A stretch of DNA of 39,769 nt from Candidatus Dietzia intestinipullorum. Its GTDB lineage: Bacteria > Actinomycetota > Actinomycetes > Mycobacteriales > Mycobacteriaceae. Location: contig DWWP01000055.1 of NCBI GenBank assembly GCA_019119635.1, forward strand, positions 1 through 39,769, read 5' to 3'. The position numbers and the translations under genes were made by a program. Numbering within the stretch: position 1 is the first letter of the stretch; every line of letters starts with the position of its first letter. Positions 6,938 through 15,768 of this stretch are shown in pieces. The notes under the pieces were generated by a model. It searched no databases. It saw nothing but the letters and a program-made list of their open reading frames with translations, and was not told the DNA's origin.

Positions 6938-7067
6938 CTGTGGCGGCCCGGTATGTCGGCCGAGCCCGGCACCCGGGGCCGACAACCGGGGTACGACGAC
7001 GAGCCGACCCCTCTCGAACAGGCGTTCTTGCGCCGTGTCGTACCCGTGGTGTTCACTGTTCGCGTAG

Positions 7068-7083
7068 TCGAAAGGTAGTTCGA
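7068..7083. promoter_or_regulatory. LexA (SOS) box upstream of imuA'-imuB
   Basis: TCGAAAGGTAGTTCGA matches the actinobacterial/mycobacterial LexA consensus TCGAAC-N4-GTTCGA with a single mismatch. It lies 45 bases before the imuA' start. imuA'-imuB cassettes are known DNA-damage-inducible LexA targets, so the site fits its gene. Confidence 0.88.
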
Positions 7084-7128
7084 TTCGCGACGTCCTCGGC
7101 GTGTCGACGGTGACGGGAGGTGCTGACG

Positions 7129-7896
7129 ATGGTAGTGGGGCCTTCTCCTGCTGATCTGTCAGGCCTGGGTAAGGCCGACCGTGTCGCGGAACTGCGTCGA
7201 CGTCTGGCCTCGATGCCAGGTGGCGGCCCGCCCGCGGCGGCGCGCGCGGAGGCGCCGGTGGAGCCGCGGGCGCAGGCGGAGGCTCCGGTCATCGAGGCGG
7301 ATCCCGCTGCGGCCCCGGACGCTGCGGCACCGGGCGCTGCGGGGCCCGGAGCCGTGGTGCCGGGCGTGGCCGTGCCGGACTCGGTGGCGCCTCTGCTGCC
7401 GGGCGGAGTGCTGCCGGCGGGCCGGGTGACGGCCGTGGCCGGGAGCGCCGCCCTCCGCGTGGGACTGCTCGCCGCGGCGACGGCCTCCGGGGCGCGGTGT
7501 GCGGTCGTGGGGTGGCCGGAGCTCGGCGTGGCGGCGGTGGCCGAGCAGGGGGGCCGGCTGGACTGCCTGGCGCTGGTGCCGGATCCGGGCCCGGACCCGG
7601 CGTCGGTGGTGTCGGTGCTGCTCGACGGGCTGGACCTGGTCCTGGTGGGGCCCGACGTCGCGGTGGTCGCCCCGTCCCGGGCCCGGGTGCTCGCCGGCCG
7701 GGTGCGCGCCGCGGGGGCGGTGCTGCTCGTGGGGTCGGACTGGCCCGGGTCGGAGCTCACGCTGGCGGGCCGGCACTGCCGTTACGGGGGCCTGGGGGCC
7801 GGGGCCGGGCGACTGTCCGCGGTGTCGACACTGGTGCGATGCTCCGGGCGGGCGGTCCCGCCGGTGCGCTCCGCGGAATGGGTGGCGGCGGGATGA
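7129..7896 (+). CDS. imuA': ImuA' mutasome accessory protein
   Basis: A 255-residue, Ala/Gly/Pro-rich protein of the ImuA'/SulA-like type, in which only a weak RecA-like core is seen. It has an N-terminal helix (ADRVAELRRRLASMPG), then a long low-complexity Pro/Ala segment (about 30-85), then a strand-rich part beginning with LPGGVLPAGRVTAVAG. In mycobacteria ImuA' works with ImuB and DnaE2 in damage-induced mutagenesis. The ATG at 7129 is chosen over GTG 7120 because GGGAGG stands eight bases before it. The stop overlaps the imuB ATG by four bases. Regulation by LexA is supported by the box at 7068-7083. Confidence 0.82.
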   Translation: MVVGPSPADLSGLGKADRVAELRRRLASMPGGGPPAAARAEAPVEPRAQAEAPVIEADPAAAPDAAAPGAAGPGAVVPGVAVPDSVAPLLPGGVLPAGRVTAVAGSAALRVGLLAAATASGARCAVVGWPELGVAAVAEQGGRLDCLALVPDPGPDPASVVSVLLDGLDLVLVGPDVAVVAPSRARVLAGRVRAAGAVLLVGSDWPGSELTLAGRHCRYGGLGAGAGRLSAVSTLVRCSGRAVPPVRSAEWVAAG

Positions 7897-9545
7897 GCGC
7901 GCGGGTCATGGCGGTGTGGTGCCCGGACTGGCCGGCGGTCGCGGCGGCCCGGGCCGAGGGGCACGGGCTGCACCTGCCGCTGGCGGTCGTCGGCCCCCGC
8001 GGGGTGCTCGCGTGCAACGCCGTCGCCCGTGCGGCCGGGGTGCGGCGCGGGCTGCGCCGACGGGAGGCGCAGTTCCGCTGCCCGGAACTCCTCGTGGTGG
8101 CGGCGGACCCCGCGCGGGACGCGGTGTGGTTCGAGCCCGTGGTGCAGGCCCTGGACGCCGTGGTGCCGGGCATCGAGGTCCTGCGTCCCGGGCTGTTCGT
8201 CTTCTCCGCCGACGGGGCACTGCGCTTCCACGGCGGACGCGAGGAGGTGGTCACCCGGGTGATGGACGCGGTGGCCGCGACGGACACGGAATGCCAGGTG
8301 GGGCTGGCGGACGAGCTGCCCACGGCGGTGCTGGCCGCGCGGGGCTCCGCACTCCTGGACCCGGGCGGGGACACCGGGTATCTGGCGGGGCTCCCGATCG
8401 GGGCGCTCGTCGTGGAGTCCGCACTGGGGGACGTGGAGGAACTGGCGGAGCTGGTCGGGCTGCTGGGTCGGCTCGGGGTGCGGACGCTGGGGGACTTCGC
8501 GGCGCTGCCGCCGCGGGACGTGGCCACCCGCTTCGGCGAGGCCGGCGCGGGGGCACACCGCATCGCCCGCGCGGTGCCCTGGCGGCCCCCGTCGGTGTCG
8601 GCGGTGCCCACGGGGGCGGCCGTCGAGCACCGGTGTGACCCGCCCCTGGAGCGGGTGGACGAGGCGGCGTTCCTCGGCCGCCGGCTGGCCGGCGAGCTCC
8701 ACTCCGCGCTCGCCGCGGCGGGGGTCGTGTGCCTCCGTCTGTCCATCACGGCGCGGGTCGAGGGGGGAACGGAGGTGAGCCGCGTGTGGCGGTGCTCCTC
8801 GCCGCTCACCCCGGAGGGCACCGCGGACCGGCTGCGGTGGCAGCTCGAGGGCTGGCTCACCGGTACCGCGCTCGCGGGCGGTGACGGCGGGGCGGTCACC
8901 TCGCTGGCCCTCGAGCCGGTGGAGGTCGTCGCGGCCGGCCGCGTCCAGGAGGGGCTGTGGGGCGAGGCGGGACTGGCCGAGGCGCGGGTCCACCGGGCCC
9001 TCGTACGGGTCCAGGGGCTGCTCGGGCCGGAAGCCGTCCGGGTCCCCGTCGGGGTGGGCGGCCGTGGCCCCGACGACAGGGTGTGGTCCGTGGCGTACGG
9101 GGAGGCGCCACCGGAGCCGGCCTCGCGGGGGCCGTGGCCCGGCGCGCTGCCCGCACCGTCCCCCTCGGTGGTGTGGCCGGGCACGGCCTACCGGCTGGAG
9201 ATCCGGGAGAGCGGGGACCCCGGGTCGCAGGTCGTGGCGCGCGTCCCGATCAGGGGCGGCGTCGTGTTGCGTACCGGCGGCGGGGAGCCCGTCCACGTGA
9301 CCGCACGCGGGCTGCTCAGCGGGAGGCCCGAGGTCCTCGAGGTCGGACGGCGGCGGGACGCGGTGGCCGGCTGGTCGCGGCCGTGGCCGTTGGACGAGGC
9401 CTGGTGGGAGCTCGGACCCGGTGGTGAGCCCCGCGGGCCCCGGGCCCGGATGCAGGTCGTCCCCGAGCGGTCGGCCGCACTGTTGCTCGGTTGCGCGCTC
9501 GGGGACGAGTCGGGGCGCTGGACGGTCGAGGGAGTGTACGAATGA
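7893..9545 (+). CDS. imuB: ImuB, Y-family polymerase-like mutasome protein
   Basis: A 550-residue Y-family polymerase relative. The N-terminus (MSARVMAVWCPDWP) and the palm/fingers/thumb order, with helix-hairpin-helix-like LGVRTLGDFAALP at about 190-205, fit ImuB. The acidic catalytic residues of true Y-family polymerases are not evident, as expected for ImuB, which is a non-catalytic adaptor linking DnaE2 to the sliding clamp. The C-terminal ~150 residues are the ImuB-specific extension. The ATG at 7893 overlaps the imuA' stop, and the upstream part of the open frame is shadow. Its partner DnaE2 is encoded 1.7 kb downstream, beyond a divergent gene pair. Confidence 0.88.
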   Translation: MSARVMAVWCPDWPAVAAARAEGHGLHLPLAVVGPRGVLACNAVARAAGVRRGLRRREAQFRCPELLVVAADPARDAVWFEPVVQALDAVVPGIEVLRPGLFVFSADGALRFHGGREEVVTRVMDAVAATDTECQVGLADELPTAVLAARGSALLDPGGDTGYLAGLPIGALVVESALGDVEELAELVGLLGRLGVRTLGDFAALPPRDVATRFGEAGAGAHRIARAVPWRPPSVSAVPTGAAVEHRCDPPLERVDEAAFLGRRLAGELHSALAAAGVVCLRLSITARVEGGTEVSRVWRCSSPLTPEGTADRLRWQLEGWLTGTALAGGDGGAVTSLALEPVEVVAAGRVQEGLWGEAGLAEARVHRALVRVQGLLGPEAVRVPVGVGGRGPDDRVWSVAYGEAPPEPASRGPWPGALPAPSPSVVWPGTAYRLEIRESGDPGSQVVARVPIRGGVVLRTGGGEPVHVTARGLLSGRPEVLEVGRRRDAVAGWSRPWPLDEAWWELGPGGEPRGPRARMQVVPERSAALLLGCALGDESGRWTVEGVYE

Positions 9546-9589
9546 CCGCGCACAGGAGGAACGCGCACGGGGCGGGCCCGTCCGCGGGC

Positions 9590-10234
9590 TCAGCGCTCGA
9601 TGTCCACCACGAGGCGGGGCGGGTCCTGCAGCAGGAAGGTGGAGAAGGGGCGGTCGGCGCCCTCGAGGCCGATCACGGAACGGGCCTGTCCCTCGAACTG
9701 GCCGGTGAAGGCCACGCCGGCCACGTCCGTCGACTCGCCGCCGGAGACGGTGCCCACCGGCATCTCGGTCAGGTCGGTCTCGGTGGGCAGCACCTGGTCG
9801 GAGAGCGTCACCTGGAGGAACGAGTCCCCGCCCACCTCGACGGGGGCGCCGCTGCCCTGCTGGACCGGGGCGTCCACGTAGTCGACCGAGTAGCCCGGGA
9901 CGCCCTGGCCGGCCAGCTCGAAGACCACGCGGTCCTCGCCTCCGTGGTCGCCCACGCGGATCTCGCTCACGACGAGTTCGGCGCGGTCGACGCTCTCGCC
10001 GGACTCCTCGCTCTTGGGCGCCGAGTCTGCGGGTCGCGCCGACGGGTCGGCGGCCTCGGCCTCTCCCGGCGCCAGTGCCCGGGCCTGCGCGGCCGGGGAG
10101 GATCCCGCGGCGGCCGTCTCGCTCGACGGCGAGGGCGCGGGATCCGGGGTGTCGGCCCCGCACCCCGCGAGGGTCAGGGAGGCCGCAGCGGTGAGTGCGG
10201 CGGCAGCGGCGAGGCGGCGATGTCGGAAGCTCAT
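9590..10234 (-). CDS. Lipoprotein with AMIN-like domain
   Basis: A 214-residue exported lipoprotein. A twin-basic N-terminus (FRHRR), a hydrophobic stretch and the lipobox LAGC give Cys25 as the lipidated residue. A ~70-residue Ala/Pro/Ser/Glu linker follows. A C-terminal beta-rich domain (about 100-214) contains VSEIRVGDHGGEDRVVFEL and ends PPRLVVDIER, the strand pattern of AMIN-like domains, which are thought to bind cell-wall polymers. I chose ATG 10234 because it begins the signal peptide and a TACGCT hexamer ends six bases before it. A longer GTG start (10261) is less likely. The gene converges with imuB and diverges from the sucraseferredoxin-like gene. Confidence 0.75.
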   Translation of the reverse strand: MSFRHRRLAAAAALTAAASLTLAGCGADTPDPAPSPSSETAAAGSSPAAQARALAPGEAEAADPSARPADSAPKSEESGESVDRAELVVSEIRVGDHGGEDRVVFELAGQGVPGYSVDYVDAPVQQGSGAPVEVGGDSFLQVTLSDQVLPTETDLTEMPVGTVSGGESTDVAGVAFTGQFEGQARSVIGLEGADRPFSTFLLQDPPRLVVDIER

Positions 10235-10240
10235 GCCTCC

Positions 10241-10246
10241 AGCGTA
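10241..10246 (-). promoter_or_regulatory. -10 box of the AMIN-like lipoprotein gene
   Basis: On the minus strand TACGCT stands exactly six bases before the ATG at 10234, consistent with a leaderless transcript. The GGAGG in the gap is too close to the ATG to act as a normal ribosome-binding site. Confidence 0.4.
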
Positions 10247-10320
10247 AAACCCATTTATCACTTTTGTCCCACGAGGTGGCTACAGTTACACCTCGCCGAC
10301 GCGTGGGGCACCATGGGGAC

Positions 10321-11247
10321 GTGGCTGATTTCGACCCCTCACTCCATCCTGACTGGTGTTCCGTCCTCTCCGCGGACGAACCGCAGCCCGGCACCGCCGC
10401 GCACGAGCAGGCCTGGGTGCTCCTGGAGGTCCCCGGAAGATGGGGGCGCGACATCTTCGACGGCGAGGCGCTGGGCGAGGACCTCTCCGGGCGGCTCAAG
10501 TCGCACGTCGCGGCCCACGGGGCCCGCATGCTCTTCATCCGTCGGCCCGGCCGCGAGGGGCGGCGCGTCGATCGCCCCCGGTTCTACCTCTGTGACACCC
10601 GGCCGGGCAGTCGGAGCACCCGCTCGGGTCGCGTCGACGGCCCGGCGGACCTGCTCGGGATGGACCTGGCGCCCGGGGCGGACGTCCCCGGCACCCGGGA
10701 GGTCACCGCGCCGGTCACGCTCGTGTGCACACACGCCAAGCGGGACCAGTGCTGCGCCGTCCGCGGGCGCCCCGTCGCGGCCCGGCTCGAGGCCGAGGTG
10801 GGCGGGCGGCTCGCCGGGCTCGACCCCGACGCCGGCGTGTGGGAGTGCTCGCACACCGGCGGCCACCGGTTCGCCCCCGTGGTGCTCTCGCCGGGGACGG
10901 GCTACACCTACGGACCCGCGGAGCAGGGCAACGCGCTCCGGATCGTCGAGGCCGAACTGGAGGGCCGGGTCGCCACCGAGAACCTGCGGGGACGCAGCAC
11001 CTGGCCGCCGGCCGGGCAGGTGGCCGAGGTCGCCGTACGCGACTCGGGCGTCGAGGCGGGGATCGACGACCTCGTGGTCACCATCGACCCCGACGACCCG
11101 CTCGTGGCCGTGGTCCGCCACACCGACGGACGCGCCTGGCGCGTCGAGACCGGGACACGGGAGCTGCCGCCGCGGCGGAAGAGCTGCCGCAAACCCGAGC
11201 CCGGCGAGGCATCGGGCTGGGTCGTGGAGTCGTTCACCCGACTCTGA
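10321..11247 (+). CDS. Sucraseferredoxin-like (thioredoxin-like ferredoxin) protein
   Basis: A 308-residue cytosolic protein of the sucrase/ferredoxin-like family. The family-typical segment VCTHAKRDQCCAVRGRPVA supplies cysteines that may hold a [2Fe-2S] cluster in a thioredoxin-like fold, and a second conserved part reads WECSHTGGHRFAP (Cys and two His). The physiological role of the family is unsettled. The GTG at 10321 gives a start just before the conserved DWCS; other starts lie further upstream in weakly coding sequence. It is 42 bases upstream of dnaE2 on the same strand and may share its transcript. Confidence 0.75.
   Translation: MADFDPSLHPDWCSVLSADEPQPGTAAHEQAWVLLEVPGRWGRDIFDGEALGEDLSGRLKSHVAAHGARMLFIRRPGREGRRVDRPRFYLCDTRPGSRSTRSGRVDGPADLLGMDLAPGADVPGTREVTAPVTLVCTHAKRDQCCAVRGRPVAARLEAEVGGRLAGLDPDAGVWECSHTGGHRFAPVVLSPGTGYTYGPAEQGNALRIVEAELEGRVATENLRGRSTWPPAGQVAEVAVRDSGVEAGIDDLVVTIDPDDPLVAVVRHTDGRAWRVETGTRELPPRRKSCRKPEPGEASGWVVESFTRL
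11227..11244 (+). repeat. Inverted repeat at the end of the sucraseferredoxin-like gene
   Basis: GAGTCG and CGACTC flank a six-base loop over the last codons, directly before the dnaE2 start region. There is no T-run, so an attenuator or terminator role is uncertain. Confidence 0.25.
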
Positions 11248-11289
11248 CCACGCTCCCACCGGCCGCGGCGCCCCGGGGGGCGATGCCCG

Positions 11290-14200
11290 GTGAACTGGTA
11301 CCACGGGCCCGAGAGCTGGTCCGAACTCGAACGAATCCTGTCCGGGCGCCCGGACCCACGCGGCCCCGAGCACCCGCACCCCGGCGACGGCAGCGACGCG
11401 CCCGCCTGGTCCCGTACGCGTGGCGGGTACACGCCGCCGCCGGGCCCCCGCCCACGCGACGCCGTGCCGTACGCGGAACTGCACGCCCACACGGCGTACA
11501 GCTTCCTCGACGGGGCCTCCTCGCCGGAAGCCATGGCCGAGGCGGCCGCGGAACTCGGACTCACCGCGCTCGCGATCACCGACCACGACGGGCTGTACGG
11601 GGTCGTACGCTTCGCCGAGGCGGCCGCCGAACTGGGGCTGGCCACCGTGTTCGGCGCCGAGCTCTCGCTGCCCGGCGGCGAGCACCTGCTAGTGCTCGCC
11701 CGGGGCGGGGAGGGCTACCGGCGGCTCTCGCGCGTGATCGCCCGGGCGCACCTGCGCGGCGGGGCCAAGGGCGAGCCGCGGTACGAGGTCGCCGAGCTCG
11801 CCGAGGCCGCCGGCGGGCACTGGTACGTCCTCACCGGCTGTCGCCGGGGCCGGGTCCGGCGGGCGCTCGAACGCGGCGGGGGAGCGGGCGGGTACGACAC
11901 GGTGGCCGCGCGGACCGCGCTGGATCAGCTCGTCGACCTCTTCGGTGCGGACCGGGTGATCGTCGAACTCACCTGCCACGGCGTGCCCGAGGACACCGAG
12001 CGGTGCGACGCGCTCGCGGGGGTCGCCGCCGAGGCCGGGCTGCCGGTCGTGGCCACCACCGCCGCCCACTGCGCGGGACCGGAGGACGCGCGGCTGGCCT
12101 CGGTCATGGCCTCCCTCGGCGCGCGCGAATCGCTGGAGACCCACGCCGCGCACCTGCCCGCCGCCGGCGGCGCACACCTGCGCTCGGGCGAGGAGATGGC
12201 GCAGTTGTTCGACCGGTGGCCGGACGCGGTGGCCGGCGCCGCGCGGCTCGGGCGGGAGTGCGCCTTCGACCTGCAGCTCATCGCCCCCGAACTGCCACCG
12301 TTCGACGTCCCCGAGGGCCACACCGAGGACACCATGCTCGCCGAGCACACGTACGCCGGAGCCGCGCGCCGCTACGGTCCGCGGGACGAGGCGCCCCGGG
12401 CCTACGCGCAGATCGACCACGAGCTGCGGGTGATCTCCGGGCTCGGGTTCCCCGGCTACTTCCTCGTGGTCCACGACATCGTCGACTTCTGCCGCCGGGA
12501 GGGGATCCTCTGCCAGGGCCGGGGCTCGGCCGCCAACTCGGCGGTCTGCTACGCCCTCGGCATCACCAACGTCGACCCGGTGGGGGCGCACCTGCTGTTC
12601 GAGCGGTTCCTCTCCCCGGATCGGGACGGCCCGCCGGACATCGACGTCGACATCGAAGCCGGCCGCCGCGAGGAGGTCATCCAGTACGTCTACGCCCGCT
12701 ACGGCCGCGACCACGCAGCCCAGGTGGCCAACGTCATCACCTACCGTGGCCGGTCCGCGGTGCGGGACATCGCGCGGGCGCTCGGCTACTCGCCCGGCCA
12801 ACAGGACGCGTGGTCCAAGAGCGTTGATCGGTGGTCGGGACTGAAGGAACGCGAGCGTGAAGCCACGGAGGACACGGTCCCGCCGGACGTCCTCGCCCTG
12901 GCCCGGCAGCTCGTCGGACTACCCCGGCACCTCGGCATCCACTCCGGGGGCATGGTGATCTGCGACCGACCGGTGGCGGACGTGGTGCCCGTCGAATGGG
13001 CGCGCATGCCCGGGCGGACCGTCCTGCAGTGGGACAAGGACGACTGCGCGGCCGTCGGGCTGGTCAAGTTCGACCTGCTGGGCCTGGGCATGCTCACCGC
13101 CCTGCACCACGCCATCGACCTCGCGGCCGAGCACAAAGACCTCGAGGTGGACCTCGCCCGTCTGGACCTCGCCGACACCGGGGTCTACGACATGCTGTGC
13201 CGCGGCGACTCGGTGGGCGTGTTCCAGGTGGAATCCCGGGCGCAGATGGCCACGCTGCCCCGGCTGCGACCGCGCACGTTCTACGACCTCGTCGTGGAGG
13301 TGGCACTCATCCGCCCCGGCCCCATCCAGGGCGGCTCCGTTCACCCCTACATCCGTAGAAGAGACGGTAGGGAAGAGGTGGTGTACGACCACCCGTCTCT
13401 CGAGCCGGCGCTGGGCCGGACACTGGGCATCCCGCTGTTCCAGGAGCAGCTCATGCAGATCGCCAGGGACGTCGCCGGGTTCACCGGTGCCGAGGCGGAC
13501 CGGCTGCGCAGGGCGATGGGCGCCAAACGGTCCCCCGAGAAGATGGCGAGGCTCCGGGAGACGTTCTTCGCCGGCATGCGCGACCTGCACGGGATCGGCA
13601 CCGGCCCGCCCGGGACCCCCGGCACCGGGCCCGAGGTGGCCGAGCGGATCTGGGAGAAGATGTGCGCGTTCGCCAACTACGGGTTCCCCGAGAGCCACTC
13701 CCAGTCCTTCGCGGCGATCGTCTACTACTCGGCGTGGTTCAAGCATCACCACCCGGCGATCTTCTGCGCCGCGCTCCTGCGCAGTCAGCCGATGGGCTTC
13801 TACTCGCCACAGTCGTTGGTGGCCGACGCCCGCCGGCACGGGGTCACGGTCCACCGGCCGTGCGTCAACCGCTCCCTCGGCGGCGCCACGTGCGAAAACC
13901 GGGGGACCGAGGTGCGGCTCGGACTCGACTCGGTGCGGGCGATCGGCGCCGACCTCGCCACCGCGATCGCCGACGAGCGTGACACCCACGGCCCGTACCG
14001 CTCGGCCGCCGACCTCGCCGGACGCACCGGCCTGACGGTGCGTCAGATGGAGGCCCTCGCCACGGCCGGGGCGCTCGACGCCCTGGGCACGGGCGGCCGG
14101 CGGGCGGCGCTGTGGTCGGCGGCCACCGCGGCCCGCGAGAAACCCGGGATGCTGCCCGGACTCAGCCAGGTCGACGCCCCGACACTGCCCGGGATGAGTC

Positions 14201-14610
14201 TGCTCGAGCTCACCTCCGCCGACCTCGCCGCCACCGGCATCAGCCCGGAGGAATACCCCACCGTCCACGCCCGGCCGTACCTGGACTCCCGCGGGGTGTG
14301 CACCACCGCGGGGCTCGCGGACGTCCCCGACGGCAGCCGGATCGAGGTGGCCGGCGCGGTCACCCACCGGCAGCGACCCGCCACCGCGGAGGGCGTCACC
14401 TTCCTCAGCCTCGAGGACGAGACGGGCATGACCAACATCGTGTGCTCGGTCGGTCTGTGGGCCCGCTACCGGCCGGTGGTCTCCTCCGCGCCCGCGCTCC
14501 TCATCCGCGGGACCGTGGAGAACCGCTCCGGGGCGGTGAGCGTGGTGGCCGACAAGATCGAACGGCTCCACCTCGGGGTCGCGGTCGGCCGCAGCCGGGA
14601 CTTCCGGTGA
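11290..14610 (+). CDS. dnaE2: Error-prone DNA polymerase III alpha subunit DnaE2 (ImuC)
   Basis: A 1106-residue C-family polymerase, the normal length for DnaE2. The PHP domain begins at about residue 60 with YAELHAHTAYSFLDG and ITDHDGLYG. The polymerase palm contains the catalytic aspartates in PPDIDVDIE, preceded by CQGRGSAANSAVCYALG. Fingers, tandem HhH motifs (YGFPESHSQSFA nearby) and a C-terminal OB-like domain (SLEDETGMTNIV) follow. The tau-binding C-terminus of replicative DnaE1 is absent. DnaE2 performs damage-induced translesion synthesis with ImuA' and ImuB. The GTG at 11290 is the first start that retains the family N-terminus. No LexA box was found in the 42 bases upstream or before the preceding gene. 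Confidence 0.95.
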   Translation: MNWYHGPESWSELERILSGRPDPRGPEHPHPGDGSDAPAWSRTRGGYTPPPGPRPRDAVPYAELHAHTAYSFLDGASSPEAMAEAAAELGLTALAITDHDGLYGVVRFAEAAAELGLATVFGAELSLPGGEHLLVLARGGEGYRRLSRVIARAHLRGGAKGEPRYEVAELAEAAGGHWYVLTGCRRGRVRRALERGGGAGGYDTVAARTALDQLVDLFGADRVIVELTCHGVPEDTERCDALAGVAAEAGLPVVATTAAHCAGPEDARLASVMASLGARESLETHAAHLPAAGGAHLRSGEEMAQLFDRWPDAVAGAARLGRECAFDLQLIAPELPPFDVPEGHTEDTMLAEHTYAGAARRYGPRDEAPRAYAQIDHELRVISGLGFPGYFLVVHDIVDFCRREGILCQGRGSAANSAVCYALGITNVDPVGAHLLFERFLSPDRDGPPDIDVDIEAGRREEVIQYVYARYGRDHAAQVANVITYRGRSAVRDIARALGYSPGQQDAWSKSVDRWSGLKEREREATEDTVPPDVLALARQLVGLPRHLGIHSGGMVICDRPVADVVPVEWARMPGRTVLQWDKDDCAAVGLVKFDLLGLGMLTALHHAIDLAAEHKDLEVDLARLDLADTGVYDMLCRGDSVGVFQVESRAQMATLPRLRPRTFYDLVVEVALIRPGPIQGGSVHPYIRRRDGREEVVYDHPSLEPALGRTLGIPLFQEQLMQIARDVAGFTGAEADRLRRAMGAKRSPEKMARLRETFFAGMRDLHGIGTGPPGTPGTGPEVAERIWEKMCAFANYGFPESHSQSFAAIVYYSAWFKHHHPAIFCAALLRSQPMGFYSPQSLVADARRHGVTVHRPCVNRSLGGATCENRGTEVRLGLDSVRAIGADLATAIADERDTHGPYRSAADLAGRTGLTVRQMEALATAGALDALGTGGRRAALWSAATAAREKPGMLPGLSQVDAPTLPGMSLLELTSADLAATGISPEEYPTVHARPYLDSRGVCTTAGLADVPDGSRIEVAGAVTHRQRPATAEGVTFLSLEDETGMTNIVCSVGLWARYRPVVSSAPALLIRGTVENRSGAVSVVADKIERLHLGVAVGRSRDFR

Positions 14611-14615
14611 CCCGC

Positions 14616-15725
14616 TCAGACGTAGCGGAAATCCTCCCCGCGCGCCCAGGAGACCAGCCGGTCGGCGGTGTCGCGCCGCGACGGCGGGTGGTACCCGAAC
14701 ACCTGCACGGCCTCGAAGGCGTACGCGAGCTCCGGGTCCTGCATGTAGGCGAACCCGCCGACGGCCTCGCGGACCAGCGACTGCACGCGGACCAGGGCGT
14801 CGCGCATCGACCACCGGACCAGGGCCAGGCGGGCCGAGACGTCACCACCCCGGGCGCCCTCGTCGAATTCGCGGGCCACCGCGTGCAGCGCGGTCCGCAT
14901 GGTCTCCACCTCGGCGAGTGCCGAGGAGAACAGCTTCGGGTCGAGCCGGTCACGGTCGGCGAGCTTCTCCACCACCCGCGTCGCCACCCCCAGATAGCAG
15001 GCGCTGATGAGCAGTCCGAACCACAGGTAACCGGTCATCTCGTGGACGTCATCGGGGTCGTTCTGCGACGTGAGGAACACCATGTCGGACTCGACGCGGA
15101 CCTCGTCCAGGAGCAGCGAGTCGCTCTCCGCCGCCGCGAGGACGGGGCTCTTCCAGAACTCCTCGCGCCGCAGTCCCTCGGCCCCGTTGAAGACCAACAC
15201 GACGGCCCGCTCCGAGTCGTCCACCAGAGCGCTCGCCACCAGCAGGGACATCGACCGGGAGAGGCTGCACGGGGCCTTCCGGCCGGAGAGCACGTAGTGG
15301 TCGCCGTCCCGGCGGGCGGTCATGGTCGGACGGAACACCGACCCGCCGGGCGTGCCCTCGGAGAAGCCGGAGGCCATCACGGTGCCGCCGTCGACCAGGG
15401 CCTTGATGAGGTCCCGCTCCTCCGGGGACGCGTCCGCCGCGGCCTCGAACAGGGTCGCGCAGGACAGATGGTGCATGGTCGTCGCGGCGCCCAGCGACGG
15501 CGCCACCGCGCCGACCGCGGTCTGGAACCGCACCGCGTCGACCGCGCTCGCGCCGGCGCCGCCCAACGCGGTGGGGACGATGAGGCCGGTCGCCCCGGTG
15601 CCCGACCAGTCGGCGACCGCCGTGCTGTCAGGGCCCTCGTTCGCGAGCAACCCGGCCGCGTACAGGCGCTCGCGCAACCCCGGGGCATAGGAATCGAGGG
15701 TCTGGTTCTCGGAGGTCAGAAGCAT
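14616..15725 (-). CDS. Diverged acyl-CoA dehydrogenase family protein
   Basis: A 369-residue protein with the acyl-CoA dehydrogenase plan: an N-terminal helical domain (PTALGGAGASAVDAVRF and a following TTMHHLSCATL), a middle beta domain with ASGFSEGTPGG and SGRKAPCS, and a C-terminal helical domain. The usual catalytic Glu motif near the end (YxGTxE-like) is not recognisable; the region reads AYAFEAVQVFGYHPPSRRDT. It may act on an acyl-carrier-bound or non-standard substrate, or as a flavin monooxygenase-like relative. It is last in the operon with the oxoamine synthase and SDR, 43 bases after the SDR stop, and converges with dnaE2. Confidence 0.75.
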   Translation of the reverse strand: MLLTSENQTLDSYAPGLRERLYAAGLLANEGPDSTAVADWSGTGATGLIVPTALGGAGASAVDAVRFQTAVGAVAPSLGAATTMHHLSCATLFEAAADASPEERDLIKALVDGGTVMASGFSEGTPGGSVFRPTMTARRDGDHYVLSGRKAPCSLSRSMSLLVASALVDDSERAVVLVFNGAEGLRREEFWKSPVLAAAESDSLLLDEVRVESDMVFLTSQNDPDDVHEMTGYLWFGLLISACYLGVATRVVEKLADRDRLDPKLFSSALAEVETMRTALHAVAREFDEGARGGDVSARLALVRWSMRDALVRVQSLVREAVGGFAYMQDPELAYAFEAVQVFGYHPPSRRDTADRLVSWARGEDFRYV

Positions 15726-15768
15726 GGGTTTCCCTTCGTGGCGGGGTGTGGCGATCTCCGGGCCGGCA

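Noticed and set aside
7782-10538. Very long minus-strand open frame (918 codons) opposite imuB and dnaE2-side genes
   Set aside because: It is the Arg/Pro-rich mirror of imuB in high-GC DNA, with no motif or start signal. imuB and the lipoprotein gene explain the region.
12919-14814. 631-codon minus-strand frame opposite dnaE2
   Set aside because: It is a shadow frame, lacking any domain, antisense to the clearly coding dnaE2.
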